From Suillus spraguei (lineage: Eukaryota > Basidiomycota > Agaricomycetes > Boletales > Suillaceae): a stretch of DNA of 64,000 nucleotides. The stretch is from assembly GCA_016800925.1 (NCBI GenBank), contig JABCPU010000060.1:62001-126000 (forward strand). Reading direction: 5' to 3'. The notes under the pieces are model-generated. The model was not told where the DNA came from and did no database searches. It saw only the letters and a program-made list of their open reading frames with translations. Shown here piece after piece: positions 1 through 11,558 of the stretch (within the stretch, counting starts at the first letter, position 1; each line of letters begins with the position of its first letter). The translations under genes were made by a program, and so were the position numbers.

Positions 1-1229
1 AAGCAACGCCTGTATTGTAGGTAAAATCACGAGAATAATATCGGAAGAAATCAATCAACCTGTTTATAGATCAATTTGAACTCTAAACCACGAAGCGACC
101 GAGTAACAACTCACAATTCAGCCACACTATCAGTATTAGATGATTGCCATCGCTGGCGTAGAAGTTCTATATCATCGAAAAACCTGCAGTGTGAAGTTAG
201 GGACGCCTCGCTGCTGATGATAGCCAACACTGACCAAGTATTATGCCCCCCGATGTGGGTGTCCTCCTGAAATCGATCGATATCAAAAGGAATATACAAT
301 AATGAATCTGCATACCTGAGAAATTGGCCGTAGGGGAGGCATTTGTTGTAAATTTGGTAGCACAGGCGGATTCTTCACATGTATGAGGAAATATATGACA
401 AGCAAAACGTAGCCGTAGGATGATAGTGTTCCCTGGTATGGAGAATTGATGTTTCTGCTCGAGATGATTAGAGTATGCGAAAGCATCAGGTAACTAGATA
501 TCCCCACCTCCGCTTGCTCCATATTTTGACTATGATAGAGCTATTGAATCATCGAGAATGTTGATAATCCGCGATTGAACTCACGGAAGAGAACTAGTGT
601 CCGCACACGAGTGGGATCGATCATAGCGTAGCACATGAGCAACCTTGTATTCTCCAGGGCGAGTCTATTCTCGAAACCGATATCGCAAGCGATACCATGC
701 GGTAGCCCAGGAGATGGATCTAGGGAGAGCTTGACGATCGGTATACGTGCATGAGGTAGAGGTTTAACGTGAAATTTGGTTTCTAGTAGCACGGTAAATG
801 AACATCGACACGTATTCCAATGCCAACTAACCGCGTTCTAGGAGGTCGCCGAGCATCGTGACCATGTCGGATGCAGACAGACGCTCTGCGGAATCGATGA
901 GGCAGCATAGATCCATATCTATAGCAAGCTGTAACCTTTACAAGCAAGATACAAGCTATTCCAAGCTCACCTGAGTTGCGAAGGCTAAAGCCGTTTGCCG
1001 TGCTTCCGAATGATAGCAGTCGGCTGTCAGGTTCGATTGTGCGAATCAACCTCTCAAGGAGTTTCCTGACATCTTCCTTCACAGCCATCTCTTCTTGGGC
1101 TGGAAGAAGTCGAATTACAAAGTCGAACAGAGCTTGTGACAGTTCAACCACGAAGAAACGGTGTTTCGAAGCATGTCTCCGCTGCGAACCATAGGGACTA
1201 GACTGGACACTGGATGAACTCTGTGCCAT
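1..1229 (-). CDS. Cid1-type terminal nucleotidyltransferase / non-canonical poly(A) polymerase (3' end beyond window)
   Basis: Template-independent RNA 3' nucleotidyltransferase of the Cid1/TUTase/Trf group, which adds U or A to RNA ends. The start at 1229 opens a Ser-rich N-terminus. The nucleotidyltransferase signature [19 protein letters not shown] forms after removal of a 52-nt intron at 919-970, and its DMD supplies the two metal-binding aspartates. Later exons encode the central domain ([20 protein letters not shown]) and the PAP-associated domain ([20 protein letters not shown], then [17 protein letters not shown]), joined by short GT-AG introns. The last visible exon reads [12 protein letters not shown] and the frame is still open at base 1, so the C-terminus lies outside. 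Motifs are intact and no frameshift is seen. It is the last of four minus-strand genes. Whether it prefers UTP or ATP cannot be told from this sequence. Confidence 0.88.
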
Positions 1230-1544
1230 GCTAGAAACCGAAGGCTATAAGCTTGTGGGAACTGCTCTGGTGGGCGACAGAGACAAGCCCTTGTGCGCCT
1301 AGGGAGATGGGAATTGCTTCCACAATAATTGACCTTCAAGCTTGAGGAACGTGGACAACAACTTTCCAAAGGGTCTACCCAAATGAGGAAGCCAACTTCA
1401 ATTCTCAGCATCCGGGCTTGGAACTTGTACACTAAAATTATCATAATGGCTATGACACCAGTTATGGGCCTTAGTATTTATGGAAAGTCTTATCTAGTGG
1501 ATGGCAACGATCAACCGGGCACAGCTGAAGTGGACAGGAGCTTG
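1230..1544. other. Intergenic spacer, ETR1 3' end to nucleotidyltransferase start
   Basis: About 315 bp between the ETR1 stop and the start of the Cid1-type gene on the same strand. It must hold the ETR1 3' UTR and the promoter of the nucleotidyltransferase. Short reading frames here are in other frames and have no recognisable motif. No clear TATA box was seen. Confidence 0.5.
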
Positions 1545-3020
1545 TCATGCAGTTTCTTCGATCCTCAAGAGTACTTTCTTCCCATACATTCCTTGACCCA
1601 AGCGCGCTACGAGGTCCCGAATTTTTTCAGACGCACTGACGTCGCTTTCCATTCCGCCAATTGTCAAAACTTCATGTTCAGGGCCCCGAAGCTGGATAGC
1701 AGAGATGAGATGGAATACGAGCATCATTCAAGTCCCGTACCTTCCCATCTCGCATGAGGGCAGTCAGCTGCTCGAGCAGCTCCTGGCGTTGTTCTAACGT
1801 TTTATCGCTATACCAACGGGATTGCCAAAATCCATGACAAGTTAGGTTTTTGAAAATAAAGAGCGAGGTTGGAAGTGAAAGAGGTTCCTTGGACATCGCA
1901 CCGTATGAAACAAGATGTGCGTTGTTCCCAAGTAGTCGAGCCATGAGGGTGGTCATTTTGCCGCTTACACAGTTGAGACCGAGGCGGATATCCTGCATAA
2001 TACTACTTAGTCTATCAAATGGGAAGATGAAGAGGTTCATACCTTGCCCCCAGTCCATGTTTTGACCTTGGTTCTCAAGGATTTGTCAGAGAGCTCGTCA
2101 TAAGTTACAACGTGCGTTGCACCCAGCAATTCCAGATGTTTTTTCAGCAGTTCAACATCATCTCTTTGGTTGAATGAGACAAGTCCGTAAATGTGGTAAA
2201 TATGACACACCGGTTACGAACGAAGTTGATAGTCTTGTATCCTTTGGCAGCTGCAATTTGAATCACAGCTTGACCAACCTGAGAAACAGACTGATGTAAG
2301 GGTTGCCGCCAGCGTACGAATGAAACTCAATACATACGGCACTGTTCGCACCATTTTGCACAATCCAGTCTCCCTCGACAAGTTGGGCAAAGTCGTGCAG
2401 CATGTTGTAAGCCGTTGGGGGGTTGACCTTCACCAACGTCAGAACTCAAGTAAGTAAAGTACTCGAGTGATAATGAAGAGACACACGGTAATCGTAGCAG
2501 CCTGTGCCTCAGATAGACCCTGGTTGTGAACTTTTAGGACATCTGACGAGGCAACATTCTTCGCCGACGACCATGTTCCGCTCTGAGCTTTGGTCATAAC
2601 GACCCAATCGTCCTTCCGCAGGCTGACGACGCCCTCGCCAACATCCATCACCTTGCCCAGGCCCTCATTTCCCCCCACAAATAGTGGGTGGTCCTTGGTC
2701 TGGGAGAGGGAGACATCAGGCTCTGGTTTCGCAGGGTAAACGCCTTCAATAACGTTTATGTCTGCGGGATTTATAGGTGCAAGCAGAACCCTTATGTTTA
2801 CGGTGTTTGGATGCGGAGGTGGCAGTTCCGGGAAGGAGAATGCAGATAGGACGCGAGCTGGGTCACCATTGGAATTGTAGACGATAGCTCGATTACCTGC
2901 CAGCACCGACGAGGTTGAAAAAGTATTGCTTGACGTGTTTTGTAGTCGCCATGGGTGTTGCAGCCGGCGAGGCCGCTGCAAGCGTGCAAGTGATCTAGCA
3001 CATGAGTGAAATGAACTCAT
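1545..3020 (-). CDS. ETR1: Mitochondrial trans-2-enoyl-thioester reductase (MECR/Etr1 family)
   Basis: NADPH-dependent 2-enoyl-ACP/CoA reductase, the last step of mitochondrial type II fatty acid synthesis, which feeds lipoate production. The start at 3020 gives a basic, Ser/Arg-rich presequence (MSSFHSCARSLARLQRPRR) expected of a matrix protein. The GroES-like half contains NIRVLLAPINPADINVIEG and GNEGLGKVMDVGEG. The Rossmann half contains NGANSAVGQAVIQIAAAKGY across an intron, then LGLNCVSGK, LVSYGAMSKEPLSLP and NLTCHGFWQSRW, all as in MECR. At least five introns interrupt it; clear ones are 2428-2486 (59 nt) and 1692-1740 (49 nt). The last exon ends GKKVLLRIEETA at 1545. All exons join in frame. 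It lies between PAN3 and the nucleotidyltransferase on the same strand. Confidence 0.93.
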
Positions 3021-3264
3021 CGTAACTGCAGCCGTAATTTCCTTCACTGAGTCAGTCAGTTGAAGTTTGGAATTGTAGTGTAGGTGACAACACGGCAAAC
3101 CAAAGTGCCTCATCGTCGTCAGGATCAGACAGATGAAACTATCAACGCAGTAAAGTACTAGTGATGTACCAAATTGAAATCATAATTTTTTGTATTTTTC
3201 GCGTCTTTTTCAGATTCTACCTATTTTTGCTTGTTAGAGATCGATGATCATCGCGATGCCCGAG

Positions 3265-5831
3265 CTAGATCACTGAATGGATGTTAGGCATATAAGAATA
3301 AAAGACAATGAGGTCGTACCCAAAAGCAGCATCAATGCAGGCCTTCACGTCTTTGTAGCTCACAACGAGACAACTCTGCTCATCGCGGGAAACGAGCATA
3401 ATACGCTCGTCTGTACCAGCGTCGAGCTAGGAAGAGCATGAGAAAAATTTCCAAGCAAATAAACGAGGAGCACCTTATTCAAGCAAGCTAAGACATGCGA
3501 AAGATTAATAACTGGAATGCCGTTCTCGTCCACTTGGTGAAAGACGTAGTCTCGGAATAGCTTGATGATGTATCTATCGCCAGTTTCGGACCAGCGAGGC
3601 TCACGTGCGAATCTAAAAACCAAATTGAGATGCTTTGCTTAGTTCGAGCAGCGGTAAACGCACACGGGTCGCTCATTGATAAAACCAAATTTGCAAAGAA
3701 GGCGAACCAGGCGCCCGTTTTCGAGCTCACTCATGAGTTCAGCTTCGAGCTTATTGACGGAACTAAGTAGCTCCATGAGCATCAACACAAGCATACATTT
3801 ACTTTCATTTACCTGTGCATATCGTCCATTTCGTGGAGTAATCGATTCGTTCCGATCATGTCAATTACTTGTGTGATATTCTGAGAAACGATGAGACGCA
3901 GGCAATGCCGGTAATGAGAAATGCGAACCTTGTGTGGACCTGGTTTAGAGATCAAATAAAGAGCAAGAGCCTTCACGTCATCAGAGTACTGGCGAGCCAT
4001 TATGTCAAGTGCTTTAGGGAGTGTGTTCATGGCTGCAAGATTATTACAGCAGAGAGCAAACACAAGACGGCCAAACATTGCGAGGTCCTCTTGTTGGGCA
4101 ATCGCAGTATCCTGGCGGGGATCATACATCAGAACGTCTGCAATACCGCACGAGCCAATGTGAATTCTGCATGCAGACATAAGATGAATCAGATACGAGA
4201 TGAGAGACCACACCTGTTCTTGCCAGTGACCATAATCTTGGTTGCGTCGACCATACGTACTGCGAGGCCCGCTTCGTGTACTACTTTAATGGCGCTGGCA
4301 ATTTGAATCATGTACGACCATAAAATTGCCTCGGGTAATGCTGCTGAGAAGGTCGAAAGACGGCCATGCTGAAACACTGGCGGCTTTTGTTTGATATGCA
4401 TTTCAAAGAGAGTCTGAGCATCCGGGTAGTATTCATACGCGACCACCAAAGCTGGTTTACGTTTGTCAGCGCAAGCGAAGTTGAATAAGGTCCGACGTAC
4501 AATTGTCGTTGAATGCGCGAGTAGTGAATGCTTCGCGGACACGAACAATGCCTGGATGCTCAACACGCGACCACGTTTCGATAGCTCCAAATGCAGCTTG
4601 GTGCATCAACCTGAAATCTGTACAAGTCAACGATACGGAAGTAAACATCCTGCGTATGACAAACTTTCAATTCGACGAAGAGCATATGATACACCATCGT
4701 TGGAACTAGTTGCGCGATAGACAGTAGAGTACCAACTGAAGAACTTGCGTCGCTCTGTGACGGAAGGTTCAAGAAGAGCTAGGGAGTGATACCCCTGGAG
4801 TTCATCAGGTACGTTATGGCCAGGTAATGGGACCAGTTGTGAGGCTTCTGAGCGTTTGTGCAGCTCCTCGCGAATTACATCAGAGACGAAATGCGTCGAG
4901 GGAAAGCCATTCGGAGTAGGATGTGAGTAGAGATGATAATCCAACTACACACATAAAAGTAAACATATATTTTTCACGCAGATTGGCGGGGAAACTTACA
5001 GGTTGCCTTACAAATGTAGCCTGTTGAGATTGATAGAAATTGCCCATTGGGGAGGCATGGTCGTCGTAATCCACCTACAGTATAGGTAAGCCCAGTGAGT
5101 ATATATATGAGGACATGTTCGCACCTGCTGATACTGATTGACCAACTGATGCTCCAATGTTTGAAGTGCCTGATTGGAGACAGCGTCTCCATAATCATCG
5201 TATTCGTCATGATTTGGATAAAAGGTTGAAGGCGAGGGACTACACATATGTCAGTGGTCATAGGGTAAAACATAAGAGGTCATACGAAGAAGTGAAGTGA
5301 GACGCAGAAGTTGGAGATGGAGTTGCAATGACATGAAAAGGTGCTTTTGGCACAAACACAGGAGCGTTGACGGCCTGTGCAGAAAGTGAAGCAGGAAGAG
5401 GTGATTCTGGACGTGGCCTAGAGAGATCATGAGCGTGCAAGGCAGTCAATGATCAAAAACTCTCCATACGGATTGTTTGAATTTTCAACCTAAAGAACGC
5501 TGAGAGGAGGCGCACTATCAGACCGTGGACTGCACATACCGGTGGGTGATAATAGATACAACCTTTGTCTTGATAACGACAAGATCTGCATGACGTATTC
5601 AAACACTACCTCGTCGTTGAAGAGTTGATTTTACCCGTAAATCAATATATTCCTACACTGACGCTGAGGAGAATCTGATGAACCGGGTCAAATTATGCGC
5701 GGATATTTGCGTCAATCAAAGGTTCTACCTCTCTTGGCCTGCAATTTAGTCTTGTCATCATGTTCTGCCGGATTGACAATCTTAATGGCAGAACTTGAGG
5801 ACTGTGGCCTTGGGCTTGAGAAATAGGCCAT
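3265..5831 (-). CDS. PAN3: PAN3, regulatory subunit of the PAN2-PAN3 poly(A) nuclease
   Basis: PAN3 recruits PAN2 to poly(A)-binding protein to begin cytoplasmic mRNA deadenylation. The ATG at 5831 opens [10 protein letters not shown]. Splicing introns 5675-5728 (54 nt) and 5586-5634 (49 nt) makes the CCCH zinc finger [20 protein letters not shown] followed by H, spacing C-x8-C-x5-C-x3-H. A Pro-rich linker with [14 protein letters not shown] follows, as in other PAN3 proteins. The pseudokinase part includes [15 protein letters not shown], the helix around [12 protein letters not shown], and [12 protein letters not shown] where an active kinase would have DFG. The C-terminal knob domain has [40 protein letters not shown] and [17 protein letters not shown]. 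The stop is TAG at 3265 if the last exon is read through; a final small intron could move it about 30 nt. About ten exons. Confidence 0.93.
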
Positions 5832-5917
5832 AGGAACCTCCAGGTTTGCTGCCGCCAGGTGATGTTTGCCGATCAACGGGATCTGAGCGCTGAGCTGCCA
5901 AGCATTTGCTTCGTGGA

Positions 5918-5932
5918 TTAGGGTTAGGGTTA
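5918..5932. promoter_or_regulatory. Telomere-like TTAGGG repeat upstream of PAN3
   Basis: Two and a half TTAGGG units lie 87-101 bp upstream of the PAN3 start codon, in the 172-bp spacer before the end of HMCES. On the PAN3 strand the site reads AACCCTAACCCTAA. Such telobox motifs bind Tbf1/TRF-type Myb factors at promoters in fungi and plants. The regulatory role here is inference from position. Confidence 0.4.
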
Positions 5933-6003
5933 TGATATATGTACAACTTAATACGGACTACAAATAACATGATAATACGGCGTGGTATGCTTGCAACAAG
6001 TTA

Positions 6004-7115
6004 TTAAACCTTTAACTTTTTATGATTCTCATCCTCCTTCCGAGCTGGTTTAGATTGCACCGATGATATGACTGGAGATGGGCTGCGCTTGCGCTTGATG
6101 CCTTCCTTATTTCCATCCTGTTTAGTGCGTTGCTTGGCAAACATAGCCTCAATACCATCTTTGCGTGTTGCAACGGGCTGAACAAAGGCGGGAGATTCGG
6201 TACCGACTTTTCCGACTTCCTTTGGAACTTGATAGCTGTATATAACCTCAGTGTCTGAGACACAATCAAGGAAGAAAAGAGCACACCATATCAGACCCTC
6301 AGTCGGTCGTAACAGTTTGCCAAGTTCGGCGGACCAAGTCTTCGAGCTTGTATCGAGCCACCTAGTGACGTCGGCCTCAGTTGTAAGAATAACAGGTTGG
6401 CGGTCGTGCAGCCAACGAAGTGATGTGCTGGCGCTCGTTGTAATGATAGCAAAAACGTAGTTTGGAATGTTTCCGTCTTGGAGCCATCAGCATTGCTGGC
6501 TGTCAGCTGGTCAGGGATGATGCGCACCTGAGACGTGATAAAGTCCAGCCATAAGCATCAACTTCCCATTAGCATGTTTTGTGAAGTGGGGAAGCTTGGC
6601 TTTGCCTTTTGTCTGCCACTCGTAGTACCTAATGGGGGATTAGAACCATCTCAGATTGCAAACTCAGGAAAACGCGCACCCTTGGCTAACAACGACACAG
6701 CGATTACTGCTTCGGTATTTGTTCCACATTCCTATGCCTTCCATGATGTTTTCCGAGCGTGCATTGATGGCTTGTTGACTTTTTGCATGAACCTTACCGT
6801 AAGGGATGCCCCACCGCATAGTCTGCATTTGAAGGCCAGGTGAAGAAGCATTACGCCTGCAAATGACAGGCGCCTGAGAATTCGGTGCAATGTTGTAGCG
6901 GGGCTGTAATCCAGAAAGTATCTCATGATCTGTCTTCGTGAATGTTGAGAACAGGACATACCGCGAAATTGTCTTCGTTCACCCATTCACCCATTTCAAG
7001 ATTAGGGTATCCAGGTAAAGCGCGTATTTCAGCACGCTAGTTAAGTTACATAAGAGAGTTAAAGAAAGGTACGATATAGACTGACCTGCAGACCTAGGGC
7101 ATATCGTCCACACAT
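6004..7115 (-). CDS. SRAP-domain abasic-site processing protein (HMCES/YedK family)
   Basis: SRAP proteins bind abasic sites in single-stranded DNA and cross-link to them through the N-terminal cysteine, shielding replication forks. The start at 7115 gives MCGRYALGL, so Cys2 is the expected catalytic residue after Met removal. Further motifs are RYNIAPNSQAPVICRR, MRWGIPY, QAINARSE, YYEWQTKGK and LRWLHDRQPVIL, whose His and Glu residues match the conserved active-site set. The C-terminus is a basic tail (GIKRKRSPSP, then HKKLKV at the TAA 6004-6006) that could serve nuclear import. Several short introns are needed, for example after GLQ, after EDNFA and inside VSQG/YYEW. It is head-to-head with FIG4 and followed by PAN3 on the same strand. 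Motifs are intact. Confidence 0.9.
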
Positions 7116-7222
7116 GGTTAGCTAAAGGGAACTTGCAATAGGGGTGAGTTGGTCAGCATGATCGGTGCTTGCCGTGCCTACTATATTTACCAAGCTCTTA
7201 GGTCCTGCAGTGTCAGGCTGCC
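7116..7222. promoter_or_regulatory. Divergent promoter between HMCES and FIG4
   Basis: Only 107 bp separate the HMCES start (minus) from the FIG4 start (plus), so both promoters must share it or reach into 5' UTRs. A TATA-like ACTATATTTACC lies near 7179 on the plus strand. This is inferred from spacing alone. Confidence 0.55.
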
Positions 7223-10200
7223 ATGGATCGACTAGTGTCACAGTTAGATCCACCGAGCTCATCGACATTCTCGGCTGCCGGGTCTCAGGGTAAAACTACG
7301 GAGTCGCCAGACAGGTCAATACAACCCCCTGCCAACTTGATACACAAGTTCTCTGCGTTCAACAAGTTCATTTTATACGAGAACAAACTGCGGTTCTATA
7401 TCGTCGCCTCTAATGCATCTGACTCACGCCACAGGATTGTCAAGATTGACCGTACCTCGCAAACTGATGTTGTCATTGTCGAAGACGACACTGACTATAG
7501 CGGCAAGCAAATGAGCAACATGCTGAAGATGCTGGAGGATGGTAATAAGGGGTCTGGTGGGCTTGGTAAGGCACGTGTAATCTTTGGTATCGCAGGTACG
7601 TTGCACTAGTGCGTTTATCGTAATTCGCTGACTAGACCAAGGATTCGTGAAGTTCACCGCTGGGTGGTACATGATCATCATATCAAAGCGTTCTGTTGTG
7701 GCACTTCTTGGTGGCCACTACTTGTACCATTGTGAGAACACGGAGATGATGCCTGTTCCATCCAATCACAAAATTGAGCGTCCTGCCGAGGAGCAGCGCC
7801 TTGTGAATACGTTTAAGCAAGTCGACATGTCGAAGAACTTTACTTCAGGTGGGCAATATCAAAGTGCGCAAGCTTTCTTAATCAGTGTTATTATGCCTCA
7901 ATCCAGTTACTCATACGATATCACTTCTACGCTTCAAAATAACCTCACGAAGCCCGAGCGTTTCAATAGTACTAAATGGCCATTCAATGATCGATACGTT
8001 TGGAATTTTCACATGATCGCTGTACCTCTCAGGATTTCCCCGCTACTGGCGTCCGTTGTCCATGGCTGCTGCCACTCATACATGGACATGTGGACCAAGC
8101 TAGTAAGTGCATCGGCTGTTTACGCTACCTGTATTGCGATGCTCAGTGTCATACCAGAACTTACTGTACTTGGGCGTGTAGTTTTTGTGACCCTCATTGC
8201 CCGTCGGTCACGCCACTATGCTGGAGCTCGATATTTGACGCGCGGTGTTAATGAAGAGGTACGGAATTAGTACAATAGGGAATCTTCTCCTGAAGGGTTC
8301 ACCAGGGAAATGTTGCAAACGAGGTTGAGACCGAGCAAATTGTATCAGAAGCACTGACAACACCATTTTACTTTCCTCCCGCCGGTCCATCAACAGGTGA
8401 ATATCAACGTCGACCGAGCCCTCAGTATACCAGCTACGTTCAGGTGCGAGCCAACACATCATGCGATCTGTCATGGTTCTAACATCAGTCGCACTTTCTT
8501 AGTACAGGGGCAGCATTCCCATATACTGGACACAGGAGACTACTAGCATGACTCCCCGACCACCTATTGAAAGTATGTCCATGGTGACCAACAACTTACC
8601 CTTGTCTTGACCTATTCAAAGTCAGCGTTGTAGATCCCTTCTATGTTGCTGCATCTCGTCATTTCGATGACCTTTTTGCACGATACGGCGCCCCAATCAC
8701 AGTCCTCAACCTCATAAAACGTCGGGAGCCGCAGCCACGCGAATCAAAGTTATTGGATGAATACACTCAATGCGTCAAATATTTGAACCAATTTCTACCG
8801 GATGAGTACAAGATGGTTTATCGGGCCTGGGACATGTCACGGGCATACAAAGAGTACGACCTCCACGCAATTTCGGAGTTGTGCTGTCTCAATATGACTG
8901 TAGGAAGACACAAGATGTTATAAGCTACCTCGAGGACATAGCGGAGGTGTCCATTCAAATGACTGGTTTCTTTCATTCCGGCGCGGAACCACTCGCTCAT
9001 TGTTTCCATAACAGTAACTTGTGTGTGTCACAACTCGTATTTTTCAAATGTCATATTGACTTTGGCATTTCCAGTGAAGAGAACGAACATTGCCGTCGTT
9101 CCATCTTGCTACAAAATGGTGTATGCCGCACAAACTGTGTTGACTGCCTGGATCGTACAAATGCAGCGCAATTTGTTTTCGGAAAGCGTGCCCTGGGCCA
9201 CCAGTTGTATGCCCTCGGTGTTGTTGCTAGTCCCAACCTCCCGTTTGATTCAGATGCTGTGAACATGTTGACTGAAATGTACCATGACCATGGAGATAGT
9301 TGAGTTTGTCGTGTAATTGTGTTAGCCATTGCTGATATTTAGTTCAGCCATCGCACTGCAGTATACCGGCAGTGCACTTGTGAATCGGGTAGAAACATAT
9401 CGCAGGATGCCTCACTGGAACAGTCACTCGAGGGACATAATCGAAAACATCCGCCGTTTTTATGCCAACTCGCTTCTTGGTACCTGCTTGTCCTGTACTT
9501 GCCCACCCATAACTGACAAGTTCCTCTAGACGCAGACAAACAGGCAGCAATTAATCTCTTTCTTGGTGTGGCAGCTGAACGCAACTCGATGCTTCCTCCG
9601 AAACGTGGCCAGTACCAGAAATGGTACCAGGAGCGGCATCTCCAGGTGTTGTACAACGTGATGGAGTGCTCGTTAGCGTTGTGCGACTTTGTCAACGTTG
9701 GCGGAGAGTTTTGGGCGGAGTACTACCGACCGCTCTTATTTACTTCGCTAGGAAAGCACTTTGCGTACTCCATGAATAGCACATTAAAGCTACCAGGGTA
9801 AGCAGTGCTGTACAGTGGCGAAGTTGTGGCTAATCTGTCTGTCATCGTCCACAGGAAGACTTTGAAGGATATCGCTTACAGTCCGTTTCTCCCTCACAGC
9901 ACTCATCCAACACACCATCCACGGTACGTATTCGACTTAGTCTATGGTATTTCACGCAAACTGTTTTCCAGGCTCATGGCTGGAGTTCGTCGTTGGATCG
10001 GCACATACCCTTCGTCTCAGCACGGGTTTTCCAAGAAAGCATTAAGCTCTAAACAAGAGGTGTTGAAATCAAACCTGCCTTCTACTGATGATCCTCGCTC
10101 ATCAGCTGCACTTGCCAAGAGGTTATTACATCCAGATGTGCCAGTCGAGGAGCAAACAGAGTATCTGAAGTGAGTTCATTCAAGTTTTAATAGAGACAGT

Positions 10201-10438
10201 AGTCAAGCTTATCTTTAGATATGTTGATCAATGTTTTGCTTTGCTAGAGGCATGCAATGATGAAGCAGAACCTGAAGACAAAGAAATATATGAAAGGTTT
10301 GTCAGAAAGTCAAAGGGCATTGTGGAGGAGGGTAATTCATGTGACATTTATATTACTTATGTTAGAACCATGGAGACAGAGGATGTTGGTACTTGTGGAG
10401 AGGACTTAGTGGCTACTTATGAACAATGGCTAGGATAG
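7223..10438 (+). CDS. FIG4: FIG4-type Sac-domain polyphosphoinositide phosphatase, with two apparent 1-nt deletions
   Basis: FIG4 removes the 5-phosphate of PI(3,5)P2 at vacuole/endosome membranes and supports Fab1/PIKfyve in the Vac14 complex. The start at 7223 gives [11 protein letters not shown]. Sac-domain motifs run in order: [78 protein letters not shown] (CX5R(T) catalytic loop), [26 protein letters not shown] and [17 protein letters not shown]. Introns are 46-58 nt (7596-7641, 7849-7906, 8103-8157 and more). The family pattern NFYFSYSYDIT is restored only if one T is added near 7840 before the 7849 intron. A second shift by one base is needed near 8030 before QDFPATG. It ends at 10438 and its downstream side is the repeat island. 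Identity is certain; function is in doubt unless the two gaps are sequence errors. Confidence 0.9.
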
Positions 10439-10806
10439 ACAATATGACACTTCAACTACACATCAGGAAAAACCTCTTTGTAATATTGGAGAAAATTTAG
10501 TCAAACCTAGTCAACATTTTCTCAATGTGTGAATAAATGCAAAAATGCTGAATGAGTCTTGCAAGATGTCCTGCCTAATGACTTTCCCCCCTCTAACAAA
10601 GTTTCAATGGATTCAGCATTGAGTCTTACCTGCAGTGCTGGGAATGAGTTGACTTGTGAGTCAAACTGACTGACTTAACTTGCAAGTAATATCAACTTTA
10701 AGGGGTGTGACTTGAATCTGCAAGTAATTGGCCCCACAAGTCACAAGTACTTGTGAATACTTGTGATTACTGGCTATTATAAAACTTAGTCATTTTGTTT
10801 AGTTGT
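10439..10806. other. FIG4 3' flank and left edge of the repeat island
   Basis: About 370 bp without a gene. From about 10640 it is rich in overlapping ACTTG/CAAGT words (GACTTGTGAGTCAAACTGAC, TAACTTGCAAGTAATATC, CAAGTACTTGTGAATACTTG). These short palindromic words resemble the subterminal part of a DNA transposon, but no pair of ends was found. Confidence 0.35.
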
Positions 10807-11558
10807 TGTTAAGGTCATACTCAAGGATTAATGGATCCAGAAGGGCTTTGGCCTCAGCACGTACACTGTGCCCCTTTCCTGAGTATTGCCCTTTATTTCA
10901 GAGGCAAGGGTTTACATCCGAAGTGTCCAAAGGTAGACATGTATTGGATCTGGACGTCCAGAGGTAGTGGATATAGTATGTCTGAAGGATATTCAGACGT
11001 AGGCATGGAATGATGTATAAGACTAGTTTCAGACAGAGTCCTAACTAGAAACTAATGAAGATAGACTACCCAAAGGTAGAGCTGGAGATATAGGCTATAG
11101 AATATAGTCCTAAGTCTCACAGGTTGACTAGAGTTGGAGGAACTCAAGTTTGGAGGACAGAATGAGCAGAACTAAGATGATATTCAAACTGAGGTGCTAT
11201 GGAGGTTTACACGCGGATTATATACTGTAGGTGACTAGAACAGATATTCAAAGAGCTGGGTCTGAAGGCTATATACAAAGTATAACAAAAGTCTATTAGT
11301 AAAGAACAGTGGATCACAAAGCATGAGTTGGAAATGAAACATAGGTAACCAATCAATAAGCAGGACGGAAGTATACATGGCTGAAATACCAGAGACAAGA
11401 GAATTACTGAAAGGAGATAGATGCAGATATTCACAGTGGTGTTAGAATGCAAGAAGTAGGAAGGTTCAGGTGTGTGGTCCAGATTGGATCTGTGGACTGG
11501 ATGGAAGTAAGATCAATCGATGTGATCAGATCTGAGATCAGATGTATGGTATATGACA
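10807..11558 (-). mobile_element. A-family LTR, 3' LTR of a minus-strand Ty3/Gypsy element
   Basis: On the plus strand it begins TGTTAAGGTCATACTCAAGG and ends TATGGTATATGACA, 752 bp. It is placed as a 3' LTR because the next bases read on the minus strand AAGGGGGGATAC directly before TGTCATATACC, a polypurine tract at the expected place. The five bases on either side differ (GTTGT, GTATC), as expected when one side is element interior. The sense strand carries the family TATA box TATATAAT near 11215 and the CTGTGCCCC block near the 3' end. Confidence 0.85.

Noticed and set aside
783..1229. Unspliced 148-codon frame as the full nucleotidyltransferase
   Set aside because: Reading past 970 gives sequence without family match; removing the 52-nt intron restores the DMD catalytic motif.
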